Source: Eubacterium sp. (GTDB lineage: Bacteria > Bacillota > Clostridia > Oscillospirales > Acutalibacteraceae). From it: a stretch of 7,353 nucleotides of DNA. Made by a program: the position numbers and the translations under genes. Shown one piece after another: positions 1-6,407 of this stretch. The stretch covers positions 1 through 7,353 of the forward strand of contig JAFYFO010000262.1 in assembly GCA_017543725.1 (NCBI GenBank), written 5' to 3'. Positions within the stretch are counted from its first letter, which is position 1, and each line of letters starts with the position of its first letter. The notes below the pieces were generated by a model. The model was not told the DNA's origin, did not search any database, and saw only the letters and a program-made list of their open reading frames with translations.

Positions 1-31
1 ATATAAGTTTTCTAAACAACAATATACTATA

Positions 32-74
32 TTAGGGAATATTTATAATTGAAAATACGATAACTGTTCCCTAA
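32..74. repeat. inverted repeat TTAGGGAA / TTCCCTAA
   Basis: A perfect 8-base inverted repeat (32-39 and 67-74) with a 27-base AT-rich interval that contains a TATAAT (44-49). It could be a long-loop hairpin or an operator-like site for a gene off the left edge. Nothing ties it to a known regulator. Confidence 0.35.
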
Positions 75-76
75 AA

Positions 77-113
77 TTCGGCAAAAATATATGCCAATCG
101 AATTTTTGCCGAA
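77..113. terminator. second perfect stem-loop, possible tandem/bidirectional terminator
   Basis: A 12-base-pair perfect inverted repeat (77-88 with 102-113), starting TTCGGC, with a 13-base loop. It is flanked by GTTTTATT on the plus side and, reading the minus strand, by TTTTAG. It may back up the terminator at 121-160 or end a gene that lies left of the window. Confidence 0.55.
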
Positions 114-120
114 GTTTTAT

Positions 121-160
121 TAAAAAAATCCCCAGCCGCTGAAATATCAACGGTTGGGGA
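121..160 (-). terminator. strong intrinsic terminator behind guaA (bidirectional)
   Basis: A 10-base-pair stem (129-138 with 151-160, one G-U pair) with a 12-base loop. On the minus strand the stem is followed by seven T (128-122), the classic form, about 80 bases after the guaA stop. The plus strand also has a T-rich tail (161-169), so it could stop transcripts from the left as well. Confidence 0.85.
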
Positions 161-218
161 TTCATTTTTGTTTAGAAACTAAAAGTAGTTTTGCTTAATA
201 TATTTATTTTTAATTCTC

Positions 219-241
219 GAAAACCGGACAAGACGGTTTTC
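219..241 (-). other. 8-bp hairpin directly after the guaA stop codon
   Basis: GAAAACCG (219-226) pairs perfectly with CGGTTTTC (234-241) around a 7-base loop. The stem begins with the first base after the guaA stop. No T run follows it on the minus strand, so it is more likely an mRNA 3' stabilising hairpin or a weak pause than a terminator. Confidence 0.5.
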
Positions 242-1768
242 TCACTCCCACTCCACTGTTCCGGGGGGTTTGCTGGTGATGTCGTAAACAACGCGGTTGA
301 TGCCGTCAACTTCGTTTGTTATGCGGTTTGAAACCTTTGCAAGGATATCGTACGGGATTCTTGCCCAGTCGGCAGTCATAAAGTCGTCGGTTGTTACGGC
401 TCTGATAGCAACAAGGTTTTCATATGTTCTGTGGTCGCCCATAACGCCAACGGTGTTAACACCGGGCAGAACGCAGAAGAACTGCGCAAGATTGCTTTCG
501 TAGCCGTTTTTCGCCATTTCATCCCTTAAAACGGCGTCTGCTTCCTGAAGAATTTTAACCTTTTCTTCGTTTATTTCGCCGATAATTCTTACTCCGAGAC
601 CGGGACCCGGGAACGGCTGGCGCCAGACAAGTTCTTTCGGTATTCCAAGCCTTTCGCCAACGCGCCTTACCTCATCCTTGAAAAGGTCTGCAAGCGGCTC
701 AATTATTCCGAGGAACTGAACATCTTCGGGAGTTTTAACGCGGTTGTGGTGGGTTTTGATAACATCCGCGTCGCCCTTTCCCGATTCAATGCAGTCGGGA
801 TAAATTGTTCCCTGGGCAAAGTAGCCCCTGTCTTCCTGATTTCTGATTTCGTTCCAGAAAACATTGAAAAATTCTTCGCCTATAATCTTTCTTTTCTGTT
901 CGGGTTCGGTTACGCCCTTGAGTTTTTTCATAAAATGCTCTTTGCAGTTAACCCTGACAAAATTCATATCAAAAAGACTTGTGAAGGTTTTTTCAACAAT
1001 ATCGCCCTCGTCTTTTCTCATAAGTCCCTGATCAACAAAAACGCAGGTTAACTGCTTGCCGACAGCGCGGGAGAGTAAGCCTGCCGCAACGGAGGAATCA
1101 ACTCCGCCCGAAAGACCGAGGATAACATTTTTATCGCCGATTTGCTTTCTGAGTTTTTCAACAGAGTCTTCGATAAAATTATCCATAACCCATTCGCCTT
1201 TACAGCTGCAAACTGCATAGAGGAAGTTATAGAGCAGTTGGTTGCCGTATTCACTGTGGGTTACTTCGGGATGGAACTGAACGGCATAAATGCTTTTGTT
1301 CGTGTTTTGCATTGCGGCGCAGGGGCAGTCATCGGTTGTTGCAACAACCTCAAAGCCCTCGGGTGCCTTTGAAATATAATCCGTGTGGCTCATCCATACA
1401 ATTGATTTTTCAGGGATATTGCTGAACAAAACGGATTTTTCCGCTTTGAGTTCAATCTTTCCGTATTCCGAAACGGGAGCGGTTTTAACCTCGCCCCCTG
1501 CCATCCATGAAATAAGTTGACAGCCGTAGCAAATTCCCAGAATCGGAACTCCGATATTCAGTATTTCTTTATCATAGTGGGGCGAACTCATATCAAAAAC
1601 AGAGTTCGGACCGCCTGTGAAGATTATTCCCTTATACTTTCTTTTTCTGATTTCTTCAAGGGGCGTTGTGTACGGCAGGATTTCCGCATAAACCCTGTGG
1701 TCGCGAACGCGCCTTGCAATAAGTTGATTATACTGACCGCCAAAGTCAAGAACCAAAATTTTTTCCAT
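242..1768 (-). CDS. guaA: GMP synthase, glutamine-hydrolysing, two-domain form
   Basis: Cytosolic enzyme of purine synthesis that converts XMP, glutamine and ATP to GMP, glutamate, AMP and PPi. The 508 residues are full length for the family. Residues 1 to about 188 are a class I glutamine amidotransferase with nucleophile C80 in GICYGCQ and H166/E168 in QFHPEV. The ATP pyrophosphatase domain follows, with the P-loop SGGVDSS at 220-226, AQGTIYPD near 318-325 and RQPFPGPGLGVR at 383-394. The C-terminal dimerisation domain is canonical (VGVMGD, then an end in KPPGTVEWE). The loop after HHN reads RVKTPEDVQF rather than the common VGGLP; I recall this as a clostridial variant. The ATG at 1768 follows an AGGAG at 1775-1779 with 6-base spacing. 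A promoter in the 57-base upstream gap suggests transcription independent of the PHP gene. No guanine riboswitch fits in the short leader. Identification is secure. Confidence 0.98.
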   Translation of the reverse strand: MEKILVLDFGGQYNQLIARRVRDHRVYAEILPYTTPLEEIRKRKYKGIIFTGGPNSVFDMSSPHYDKEILNIGVPILGICYGCQLISWMAGGEVKTAPVSEYGKIELKAEKSVLFSNIPEKSIVWMSHTDYISKAPEGFEVVATTDDCPCAAMQNTNKSIYAVQFHPEVTHSEYGNQLLYNFLYAVCSCKGEWVMDNFIEDSVEKLRKQIGDKNVILGLSGGVDSSVAAGLLSRAVGKQLTCVFVDQGLMRKDEGDIVEKTFTSLFDMNFVRVNCKEHFMKKLKGVTEPEQKRKIIGEEFFNVFWNEIRNQEDRGYFAQGTIYPDCIESGKGDADVIKTHHNRVKTPEDVQFLGIIEPLADLFKDEVRRVGERLGIPKELVWRQPFPGPGLGVRIIGEINEEKVKILQEADAVLRDEMAKNGYESNLAQFFCVLPGVNTVGVMGDHRTYENLVAIRAVTTDDFMTADWARIPYDILAKVSNRITNEVDGINRVVYDITSKPPGTVEWE

Positions 1769-1795
1769 AGCTTTCTCCTGAAGTTTGATGTTTCT

Positions 1796-1823
1796 ATTAT
1801 ATCAGTTTATCGCGATTTTTCAA
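1796..1823 (-). promoter_or_regulatory. predicted SigA-type promoter of guaA
   Basis: On the minus strand there is TTGAAA (1823-1818), a 16-base spacer and TATAAT (1801-1796), preceded by TG in the extended -10 arrangement TGATATAAT. The predicted start of transcription is near 1789, leaving a leader of about 20 bases with an AGGAG before the guaA ATG. The -35 box lies just past the stop codon of the PHP gene (1826-1828), so the promoter fills the gap between the genes. It is predicted from sequence only. Confidence 0.7.
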
Positions 1824-1825
1824 CA

Positions 1826-2770
1826 TTATTTTGTATATATCGGAGATGTTACGGCAAGGGGCATTTCCTTTCCGTCAAGCAATCCCCAAAGTTCAAGCCT
1901 GTACCAGTGATTAGGTTTTAAGTCAAGGGTTATAACATTTTCTTTTCGCTGATAATTATATATACATTCTCCGCCGTTTGTTATGATTCTTATTTCCGAA
2001 AATAAAATATTCGCATAATTCTGCCATCTTGCATAAACATCACAGTAGATATCAAAATCCGCTTTTCCTGCGGGAATCGTATCGCCGATTGAATATTTTC
2101 TGCCGTTTTTGAAAACATCAAGATATAGTTTCATTCCGAGGCTTGCGACGGTTTTTCCGTTTTTGATTGATTCAAGCGCCTTTTCGGGCGACGGCTCGCC
2201 GTCAAAATCAATATATGTGCATCCGAAATAGCCGCTGCCCTTGTGTGAATGCCAATCACGCCCGTAGGCTGCGGCAATATGATATCCCTTATCAAGAAGA
2301 CTGTTCCAGAAGCCGAGCGCTTTTTCATTTTCACGGTTATCCTTTGAAAAGCCTTCGTGGAAAATTTCTATGTAGTCAACTTTTTCCCAATTCTTTATGT
2401 TAAATTCAAATCTGCCGCCCGTGCAGAAAGGCGAGCCGAGTTGAAACGGGTGTGCAATTCCGATAACGCCGCCGTTTTCTTTAACCTCGCTTAGTTTTTC
2501 ATCAATGTTATCGGGCGTTGCATTTCGCCAGTCAACGAATTTTTTTGCGCCCAAAACAAGAATGTGACCGAAATAAGTTGTCCATTCAATTCCCGATATT
2601 GCCGGAATAATTGCTTGGTTTAATTCAGCGCAGCCGCTTTGTGTGTTGTGGTCTGTCAGGGCAATCAGCGAAAGGGCATTTTCCTTTGCGGCGCTTTGAA
2701 GTTGCTCAACGGTGAAACCGCCGTCGCTGTGGCAGGTGTGGCAATGAAGTTCGCAGGGCAAATAACTCAT
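1826..2770 (-). CDS. PHP-domain metal-dependent hydrolase (CehA/McbA-like)
   Basis: This 314-residue protein has the polymerase-and-histidinol-phosphatase (PHP) fold signature of a metal-dependent phosphoesterase or related hydrolase. Visible metal-ligand motifs are HCHTCHSDG (H9, H11, D16), LTDHNT (D40, H41), GIEW (E62), a histidine at 69, AHPF (H108) and GRDWH (D173, H175). Residues from about 200 onward form a C-terminal region that looks beta-rich. There is no signal peptide or membrane segment, so it should be cytosolic. Proteins of this type are often annotated as CehA/McbA-family metallohydrolases; the substrate cannot be read from sequence. The start is set by GAGGAGG at 2778-2784, 7 bases before the ATG. 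The ATG overlaps the stop of the upstream gene as ATGA, so the two are probably translationally coupled and may form one complex. An alternative is a nucleotide or histidinol phosphatase-like role. Fold confidence is high, substrate unknown. Confidence 0.9.
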   Translation of the reverse strand: MSYLPCELHCHTCHSDGGFTVEQLQSAAKENALSLIALTDHNTQSGCAELNQAIIPAISGIEWTTYFGHILVLGAKKFVDWRNATPDNIDEKLSEVKENGGVIGIAHPFQLGSPFCTGGRFEFNIKNWEKVDYIEIFHEGFSKDNRENEKALGFWNSLLDKGYHIAAAYGRDWHSHKGSGYFGCTYIDFDGEPSPEKALESIKNGKTVASLGMKLYLDVFKNGRKYSIGDTIPAGKADFDIYCDVYARWQNYANILFSEIRIITNGGECIYNYQRKENVITLDLKPNHWYRLELWGLLDGKEMPLAVTSPIYTK

Positions 2771-3192
2771 ATCTTTTCCTCCTCGATTTCAATGCTGTAT
2801 TCAATCTCGCAGCCTGCAAAGTGAACATTTAAAACAGCGTTCCACTCTCCGCTTTCAACTTCTTTATTTATAATTCCGGGCGTGCTGTTTTCCGATGAAA
2901 TACGGATTATTTGCTCATTCGGGTGGCGGTGGCAGGCGCCCCTGTATTTCCCGTTTTCATCAAAAGAAAGGGTTAAAAGATTTCTTATCGGAAGAAAATC
3001 GGAGGGATTATCGCATTTTTCATCATATTTTTTCAGACCGTCTTCAATGAGTTTCAGCGCGGTTTTTTCTTCAACATCCTTCGGTGAATACGAAAAAGAT
3101 ACAATCAAACCTTTTGCATTATCCGAAACGCTGAATTTATGCGAAATATTGGTTTTGCTCTGATTTTCGTTAACTTTTCCTTTATACGACAA
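2767..3192 (-). CDS. hypothetical protein paired with PHP hydrolase; start uncertain
   Basis: A 141-residue soluble protein of unknown function whose stop overlaps the PHP gene start by 4 bases. Visible features are HKFSVSDNAKGL (18-29), FSYSPKD (33-39), an acidic/lysine helix at about 41-60, LLTLSFDENGKYRGACHRHPNEQ (72-94), TPGII (104-108) and GEWNAVLNVH (115-124), suggesting a small beta-sandwich-like domain. I recall very similar segments as the N-terminal part of single-chain CehA/McbA-type PHP proteins, so this may be that domain as a separate gene; this is memory and needs a search. The start is odd: the only standard start in frame is a TTG at 3192 with no well-placed ribosome site, because AAAGGA lies 14 bases away. 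That site is ideally spaced for an ATG at 3200, which is in another frame. It is either a TTG start or a one-base frameshift. Confidence 0.7.
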   Translation of the reverse strand: MSYKGKVNENQSKTNISHKFSVSDNAKGLIVSFSYSPKDVEEKTALKLIEDGLKKYDEKCDNPSDFLPIRNLLTLSFDENGKYRGACHRHPNEQIIRISSENSTPGIINKEVESGEWNAVLNVHFAGCEIEYSIEIEEEKI

Positions 3193-3200
3193 ATCTTCAT
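3105..3200 (-). other. short basic reading frame from the well-placed ATG
   Basis: An ATG at 3200 sits 6 bases after AAAGGA (3207-3212) and opens a 31-residue frame beginning MKICRIKEKL and ending at TGA 3105. It lies wholly inside the start of the 141-residue gene but in a different frame. The product is rich in lysine and arginine and looks like an out-of-frame reading rather than a real protein. It could be a leader peptide, or the trace of a one-base deletion in the TTT run at 3191-3193, since one more T would give MKILSYKGKV and join the long frame. Confidence 0.3.
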
Positions 3201-3224
3201 AATAAATCCTTTAATTTTTTTATA

Positions 3225-3258
3225 ATGTTATAATGCGCTTTCTATTGAATAATGTCAA
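3225..3258 (-). promoter_or_regulatory. possible divergent promoter for the 141-residue/PHP gene pair
   Basis: A perfect TTGACA on the minus strand (3258-3253) lies inside the spacer of the plus-strand promoter. The -10 box is less clear: CATTAT with a 17-base spacer, or TATAAC with a 20-base spacer, within an AT-rich stretch at about 3225-3240. If real, the two divergent promoters overlap and could compete for RNA polymerase. Confidence 0.45.
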
Positions 3259-3273
3259 TAAAAATGATATAAT
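3245..3273 (+). promoter_or_regulatory. predicted SigA-type promoter of the PLC-pfp-corA operon
   Basis: TTGAAT at 3245-3250, a 17-base spacer and a perfect TATAAT at 3268-3273, with TG two bases upstream (TGATATAAT). Transcription would begin near 3280, with AAGGTGG at 3288-3294 as the ribosome site for the ATG at 3301. No other good promoter was seen before the second or third gene of this tight operon, so it probably drives all three. Confidence 0.7.
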
Positions 3274-3300
3274 TTCCACAGCAAAGATAAGGTGGTTAAA

Positions 3301-4188
3301 ATGAAAATCAATTTAAGGGAATGGATGAAGGAGATTGATTCTTCAAAAAATCTTTTTGAACTTAATATTCCGGGTACGCACGACTGCGTTACTCAGTTTG
3401 TTCAGCTTCCGCATTTTGCAAGATGCCAAAACAGAAACATTTATGAGCAACTCAATATCGGAGTTCGCGCGCTTGATATCCGAGTTAAGCCGAAAAACGA
3501 AAGACTTCTGATGATTCACGCTTTCACCAAGGCTTTCAACAATCCGAACAGACTCGGAAAACAAATGGATTTTGCGGATGTTTTGGAGCATATATATAAC
3601 TTCCTTGAAAGAAACCCTTCGGAAACCGTTATTATTCAGTTTAAAAATGATACGGGAAAGAATTTTGAAAAGAGTTTTGATAATCTTTTTAAAACATATA
3701 TAACGCCCGATATTGAAAAATGGTATCTTAAAAACAAAGTTCCAACATTGGGCGAAGCAAGGGGAAAAATAGTTCTTTTAAGAAGATGCCTTATGGATGA
3801 AAACAACCCCAAATACACGGATGAAAACACGGGAATTGATTTTTCAAAATGGGTTGAGCAGGAGGAAGTTATTCCCGATTCCCTGCTCCTTGAAACAGGC
3901 TCTGCAGACGGCGCACGCTTCATTATTCAGGACAGATACAAATACAAGGCTGAGCCGAAATGGTTTGACTGCGTTAAACCATTTTTGGATGAAAGAAAAG
4001 CGTTTTGCGGCGATTATGTTATCTGCTATCTTTCAACTTCGGGCGGCTATGCAGGTCCGAAAAACAATTCTGATTTTATAAACCCCGAGTTTATGAAATA
4101 TAAAATCGAAAAGGGAACATATCTCGGCACAATATATCTTGATTTCCCGACTCCTGAAATAACAAGAAAGATTATAGGAAGTAACTGA
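3301..4188 (+). CDS. PI-PLC X-domain phosphodiesterase, no signal peptide
   Basis: A 295-residue protein of the bacterial phosphatidylinositol-specific phospholipase C family, which cleaves inositol phospholipids (or, in relatives, other phosphodiesters) without calcium. By comparison with the Bacillus cereus enzyme I match H27 and D28 in IPGTHD, D59 and R61 in LDIRV, H73 in MIHAF as the second catalytic histidine, TSGG at 246-249, and D281 near the C-terminus as a candidate for the family's late aspartate. The key residues appear intact, so it is probably active. The protein begins almost directly at the domain, with no hydrophobic leader. The upstream in-frame stop (3265-3267) leaves no room for a signal peptide, whereas classical relatives are secreted. 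A GTG at 3292 is in frame but lies inside the AAGGTGG ribosome site, so I use the ATG at 3301. First gene of a tight operon. The true substrate is unknown. Confidence 0.9.
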   Translation: MKINLREWMKEIDSSKNLFELNIPGTHDCVTQFVQLPHFARCQNRNIYEQLNIGVRALDIRVKPKNERLLMIHAFTKAFNNPNRLGKQMDFADVLEHIYNFLERNPSETVIIQFKNDTGKNFEKSFDNLFKTYITPDIEKWYLKNKVPTLGEARGKIVLLRRCLMDENNPKYTDENTGIDFSKWVEQEEVIPDSLLLETGSADGARFIIQDRYKYKAEPKWFDCVKPFLDERKAFCGDYVICYLSTSGGYAGPKNNSDFINPEFMKYKIEKGTYLGTIYLDFPTPEITRKIIGSN

Positions 4189-4189
4189 T

Positions 4190-5437
4190 ATGAAAATGAA
4201 TATGATTATTGGTCAGTCCGGAGGACCGACCTCGGTTATCAATTCAAGTCTTGCAGGTGCAATTGAATACGCTATAAACAGTGAAGTTATCGGCAATGTT
4301 TACGGTATGATAAACGGAATCGAAGGGCTGCTTGAAGATAATGTTATCTGTCTTTCGGATATGTTTTCCGCGCTGCCTCAGGAAATTCACCGCCTCAAAC
4401 ATTCGCCCGCTATGTTCCTCGGCTCCTGCAGATATAAACTCAGCCATACCAAGGAAGAATATGATAAACTCTTTGAAATACTCAATAAGTATCATATCGG
4501 TTATTTTGTTTATATCGGCGGTAACGATTCAATGGATACCGTTTTAAAACTTTCCAACTACACGAAGGAAAACCATATTGATATAAAAATAGTCGGAATC
4601 CCTAAAACAATTGATAATGATTTGAAGGGGATAGACCATTCTCCCGGTTTCGGTTCGGCTGCAAAATATATTGCAACCTGCGTTCGTGAAGTTGCATACG
4701 ACACAAGCATTTATTCAATTAAAAGCGTTCATATCATTGAGGCTATGGGAAGAAACGCAGGCTGGCTTACCGCCGCTTCGGTTCTTGCAAGGGCTGAATA
4801 TATGCCTGCGCCCCATCTTATATATCTTCCCGAAGTTCCGTTTTCTGTTGAAAAGTTTGTTTTGGATGTTAAGAAAAAACTTGAAGAATACAATTCCGTT
4901 ATCGTTGTTGTCAGCGAAGGAGTTCGCGATGAAAACGGCAATTATATCTCTGCAAACAGCGCAACGGAAGCCGACCGTTTCGGCCACGCAAGGCTCAGCG
5001 GAGTTGCGGCGTATCTTAAAACCGTTGTTGAAGAAGAAATCGGATGTAAGGTCCGCGCGCTTGAACCGAGCGTTCTTCAAAGAAGCGCAGGGCATATTAT
5101 TTCCCAGACAGATGTTAACGAAGCGTTTAATCTCGGAACCGTTGCGGCAAGAGCGGCGGAAGAGGGAAAAACAGGCGTTTTTGCAACGCTTAAAAGAACC
5201 TCCGATAAGCCGTACAGCGTTCAGTACGGAATTGAAGATGTCAGCATAATTGCGAATCAGGAAAACAAGGTCCCGAGGGAGTTTATCAATCAGGAGGGCA
5301 ATGATGTAACCCCCGAAATGATAAAGTATCTCAGACCGCTTATCAGAGGCGTTGCCCAGACTCCGTTCAGAAACGGACTTCCCGATTATATTGATATTCG
5401 CCATCTTGACGCAAAGGCTCAGAAATACAGGAACTAG
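4190..5437 (+). CDS. pfp: 6-phosphofructokinase, probably pyrophosphate-dependent
   Basis: A cytosolic enzyme of glycolysis that phosphorylates fructose 6-phosphate at carbon 1. At 415 residues it is longer than the roughly 320-residue E. coli-type ATP enzyme. The N-terminal nucleotide/PPi site is QSGGPTSVIN (9-18). GGNDS at 110-114 puts Asp113 where ATP enzymes have the glycine of GGDGS, and PKTIDND at 138-144 puts Lys139 where ATP enzymes have glycine. Both replacements mark PPi-using members, so PPi is the likely donor and the reaction would be reversible. D142 is the expected catalytic base. MGRNAGWL and PSVLQRSAGH match the substrate-binding regions. Asn112 replaces the first Asp of GGDD, which I recall as normal in the clostridial subgroup. 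The start follows the PLC stop by one base, with AGGA at 4176-4179; ATGs at 4196 and 4202 are weaker alternatives. Co-transcribed with the PLC and corA genes. Confidence 0.92.
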   Translation: MKMNMIIGQSGGPTSVINSSLAGAIEYAINSEVIGNVYGMINGIEGLLEDNVICLSDMFSALPQEIHRLKHSPAMFLGSCRYKLSHTKEEYDKLFEILNKYHIGYFVYIGGNDSMDTVLKLSNYTKENHIDIKIVGIPKTIDNDLKGIDHSPGFGSAAKYIATCVREVAYDTSIYSIKSVHIIEAMGRNAGWLTAASVLARAEYMPAPHLIYLPEVPFSVEKFVLDVKKKLEEYNSVIVVVSEGVRDENGNYISANSATEADRFGHARLSGVAAYLKTVVEEEIGCKVRALEPSVLQRSAGHIISQTDVNEAFNLGTVAARAAEEGKTGVFATLKRTSDKPYSVQYGIEDVSIIANQENKVPREFINQEGNDVTPEMIKYLRPLIRGVAQTPFRNGLPDYIDIRHLDAKAQKYRN

Positions 5438-5445
5438 GGATATTT

Positions 5446-6378
5446 ATGTTTTATAAAATTGATAAAAACATTGTTGAAATTGATGTTGGAAGCATTGATG
5501 AAAATTGCCTTACGGCAGGATTTATAACATCTCAGGAACTTCTTGAAACAGGAAAAGTTTTCGGCTTTTCGGATTCAACAATAAACTCCTGCCAGAAGGC
5601 AAACAAATATTTCAGAAGCGATGTTGAAATACATAATAATTATCTTTTCACCGAACTTCGGATTGCCGACCCCGATAATTATGACAGATATGATTGCGTT
5701 GCGCTTTATATAAAGAAAAATCTTGTTATAGTTGTTGATGTTGAGGATTATGATTCGTCAACGAAAAACAAATTTCTTGAAGCGCTGAAAAGATATCCCC
5801 CGGATTCGCTGACGATTGAAAAACTGATTTTTGCGTTTCTCGACGCCCTTATATCAAACGATTTCAAATATATTGAGGATAAGGGAAATGAAATAACAAG
5901 TCTTGAAGAGGCGGTTATCAAAGACAGTGTTGACGATAATTTCAGCCTTGAACTGCTTCACCTGAAAAAAGAACTGCTCACAATGCATAATTACTATGAG
6001 CAACTTCTTGATATAACGGACGCTATTGAGGAAAACGAAAACGAGATTTTTAATGATGATAAACTCATCTATATTATGAATGTTTCAAACAAGATTTCCC
6101 GTCTGAGAGAAGATACTGATTCGCTGAGCAGTTCCGTCAATCATCTTCAGGATGCATATTCAGCCTCGCTCGATATCAAACTCAACAAAGTTATGAAGCG
6201 CTTCACGGTTATAACAAGCATTTTCTTCCCGCTGACTCTTATTGTCGGCTGGTACGGAATGAATTTTCAGTCGATGCCCGAATTCACATGGGAATACGGC
6301 TATGTTTTTGTTATAGCGCTTTCAGTTTTAGTTGTTACATCATTAATTCTTATCGGAAAAAAGAAAAAATGGTTTTAA
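5446..6378 (+). CDS. corA: CorA-family divalent metal ion transporter
   Basis: A 310-residue inner-membrane channel protein, pentameric in known members, that imports Mg2+ (some relatives move Co2+, Ni2+ or Zn2+). Residues 1 to about 245 are the soluble, acidic cytosolic domain, ending in a long, probably coiled, helix (about 190-250). Two membrane segments follow near 251-269 and 285-304. The family signature YGMN is at 270-273 at the end of the first, and MPE (277-279) is in the short outer loop. The tail KKKKWF is the usual positive cytosolic end. The length is standard. AGGGA at 5436-5440 overlaps the stop of the phosphofructokinase gene and lies 5 bases before the ATG, so translation is likely coupled. 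Mg2+ supply would suit the Mg-dependent kinase next door, but this is inference. The metal preference cannot be told from sequence. Confidence 0.93.
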   Translation: MFYKIDKNIVEIDVGSIDENCLTAGFITSQELLETGKVFGFSDSTINSCQKANKYFRSDVEIHNNYLFTELRIADPDNYDRYDCVALYIKKNLVIVVDVEDYDSSTKNKFLEALKRYPPDSLTIEKLIFAFLDALISNDFKYIEDKGNEITSLEEAVIKDSVDDNFSLELLHLKKELLTMHNYYEQLLDITDAIEENENEIFNDDKLIYIMNVSNKISRLREDTDSLSSSVNHLQDAYSASLDIKLNKVMKRFTVITSIFFPLTLIVGWYGMNFQSMPEFTWEYGYVFVIALSVLVVTSLILIGKKKKWF

Positions 6379-6407
6379 AAAACGACTGAACATTTTAATT
6401 TCATATA

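Larger units (their letters stand above)
1..241. other. non-coding interval left of guaA
   Basis: No coding frame is supported in this AT-rich stretch, which has stops in every frame. Its content is the set of stem-loops described separately (32-74, 77-113, 121-160, 219-241). It probably separates guaA from a neighbour lying beyond the left edge. Confidence 0.7.

Noticed and set aside
44..49. TATAAT as a plus-strand promoter near the left edge
   Set aside because: No acceptable -35 box lies 16-18 bases upstream, and no plus-strand gene follows; stem-loops and the guaA terminator come next.
746..1051. Plus-strand open frame of 101 codons opposite guaA, resembling a minus-strand frame at 6610-6945
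   Set aside because: The likeness (for example GINCSL in both) comes from each being antisense to the same part of one of the two guaA copies. It reflects paralogy of the real genes.
1769..1825. Guanine or other purine riboswitch before guaA
   Set aside because: The gap is 57 bases and already holds a promoter and ribosome site. No conserved purine aptamer core is visible.
3292..3300. GTG start for the PI-PLC protein three codons upstream
   Set aside because: The GTG is part of the AAGGTGG ribosome site that serves the ATG at 3301.
4671..5249. Plus-strand open frame of 192 codons in another frame of the phosphofructokinase gene
   Set aside because: It lies wholly within pfp, has low-complexity arginine/lysine content and no own start signals.
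4715..5404. Minus-strand open frame of 229 codons inside the phosphofructokinase gene
   Set aside because: The opposite strand encodes an intact, well-recognised enzyme. The antisense product has no recognisable motif, and no ribosome site was seen for it.
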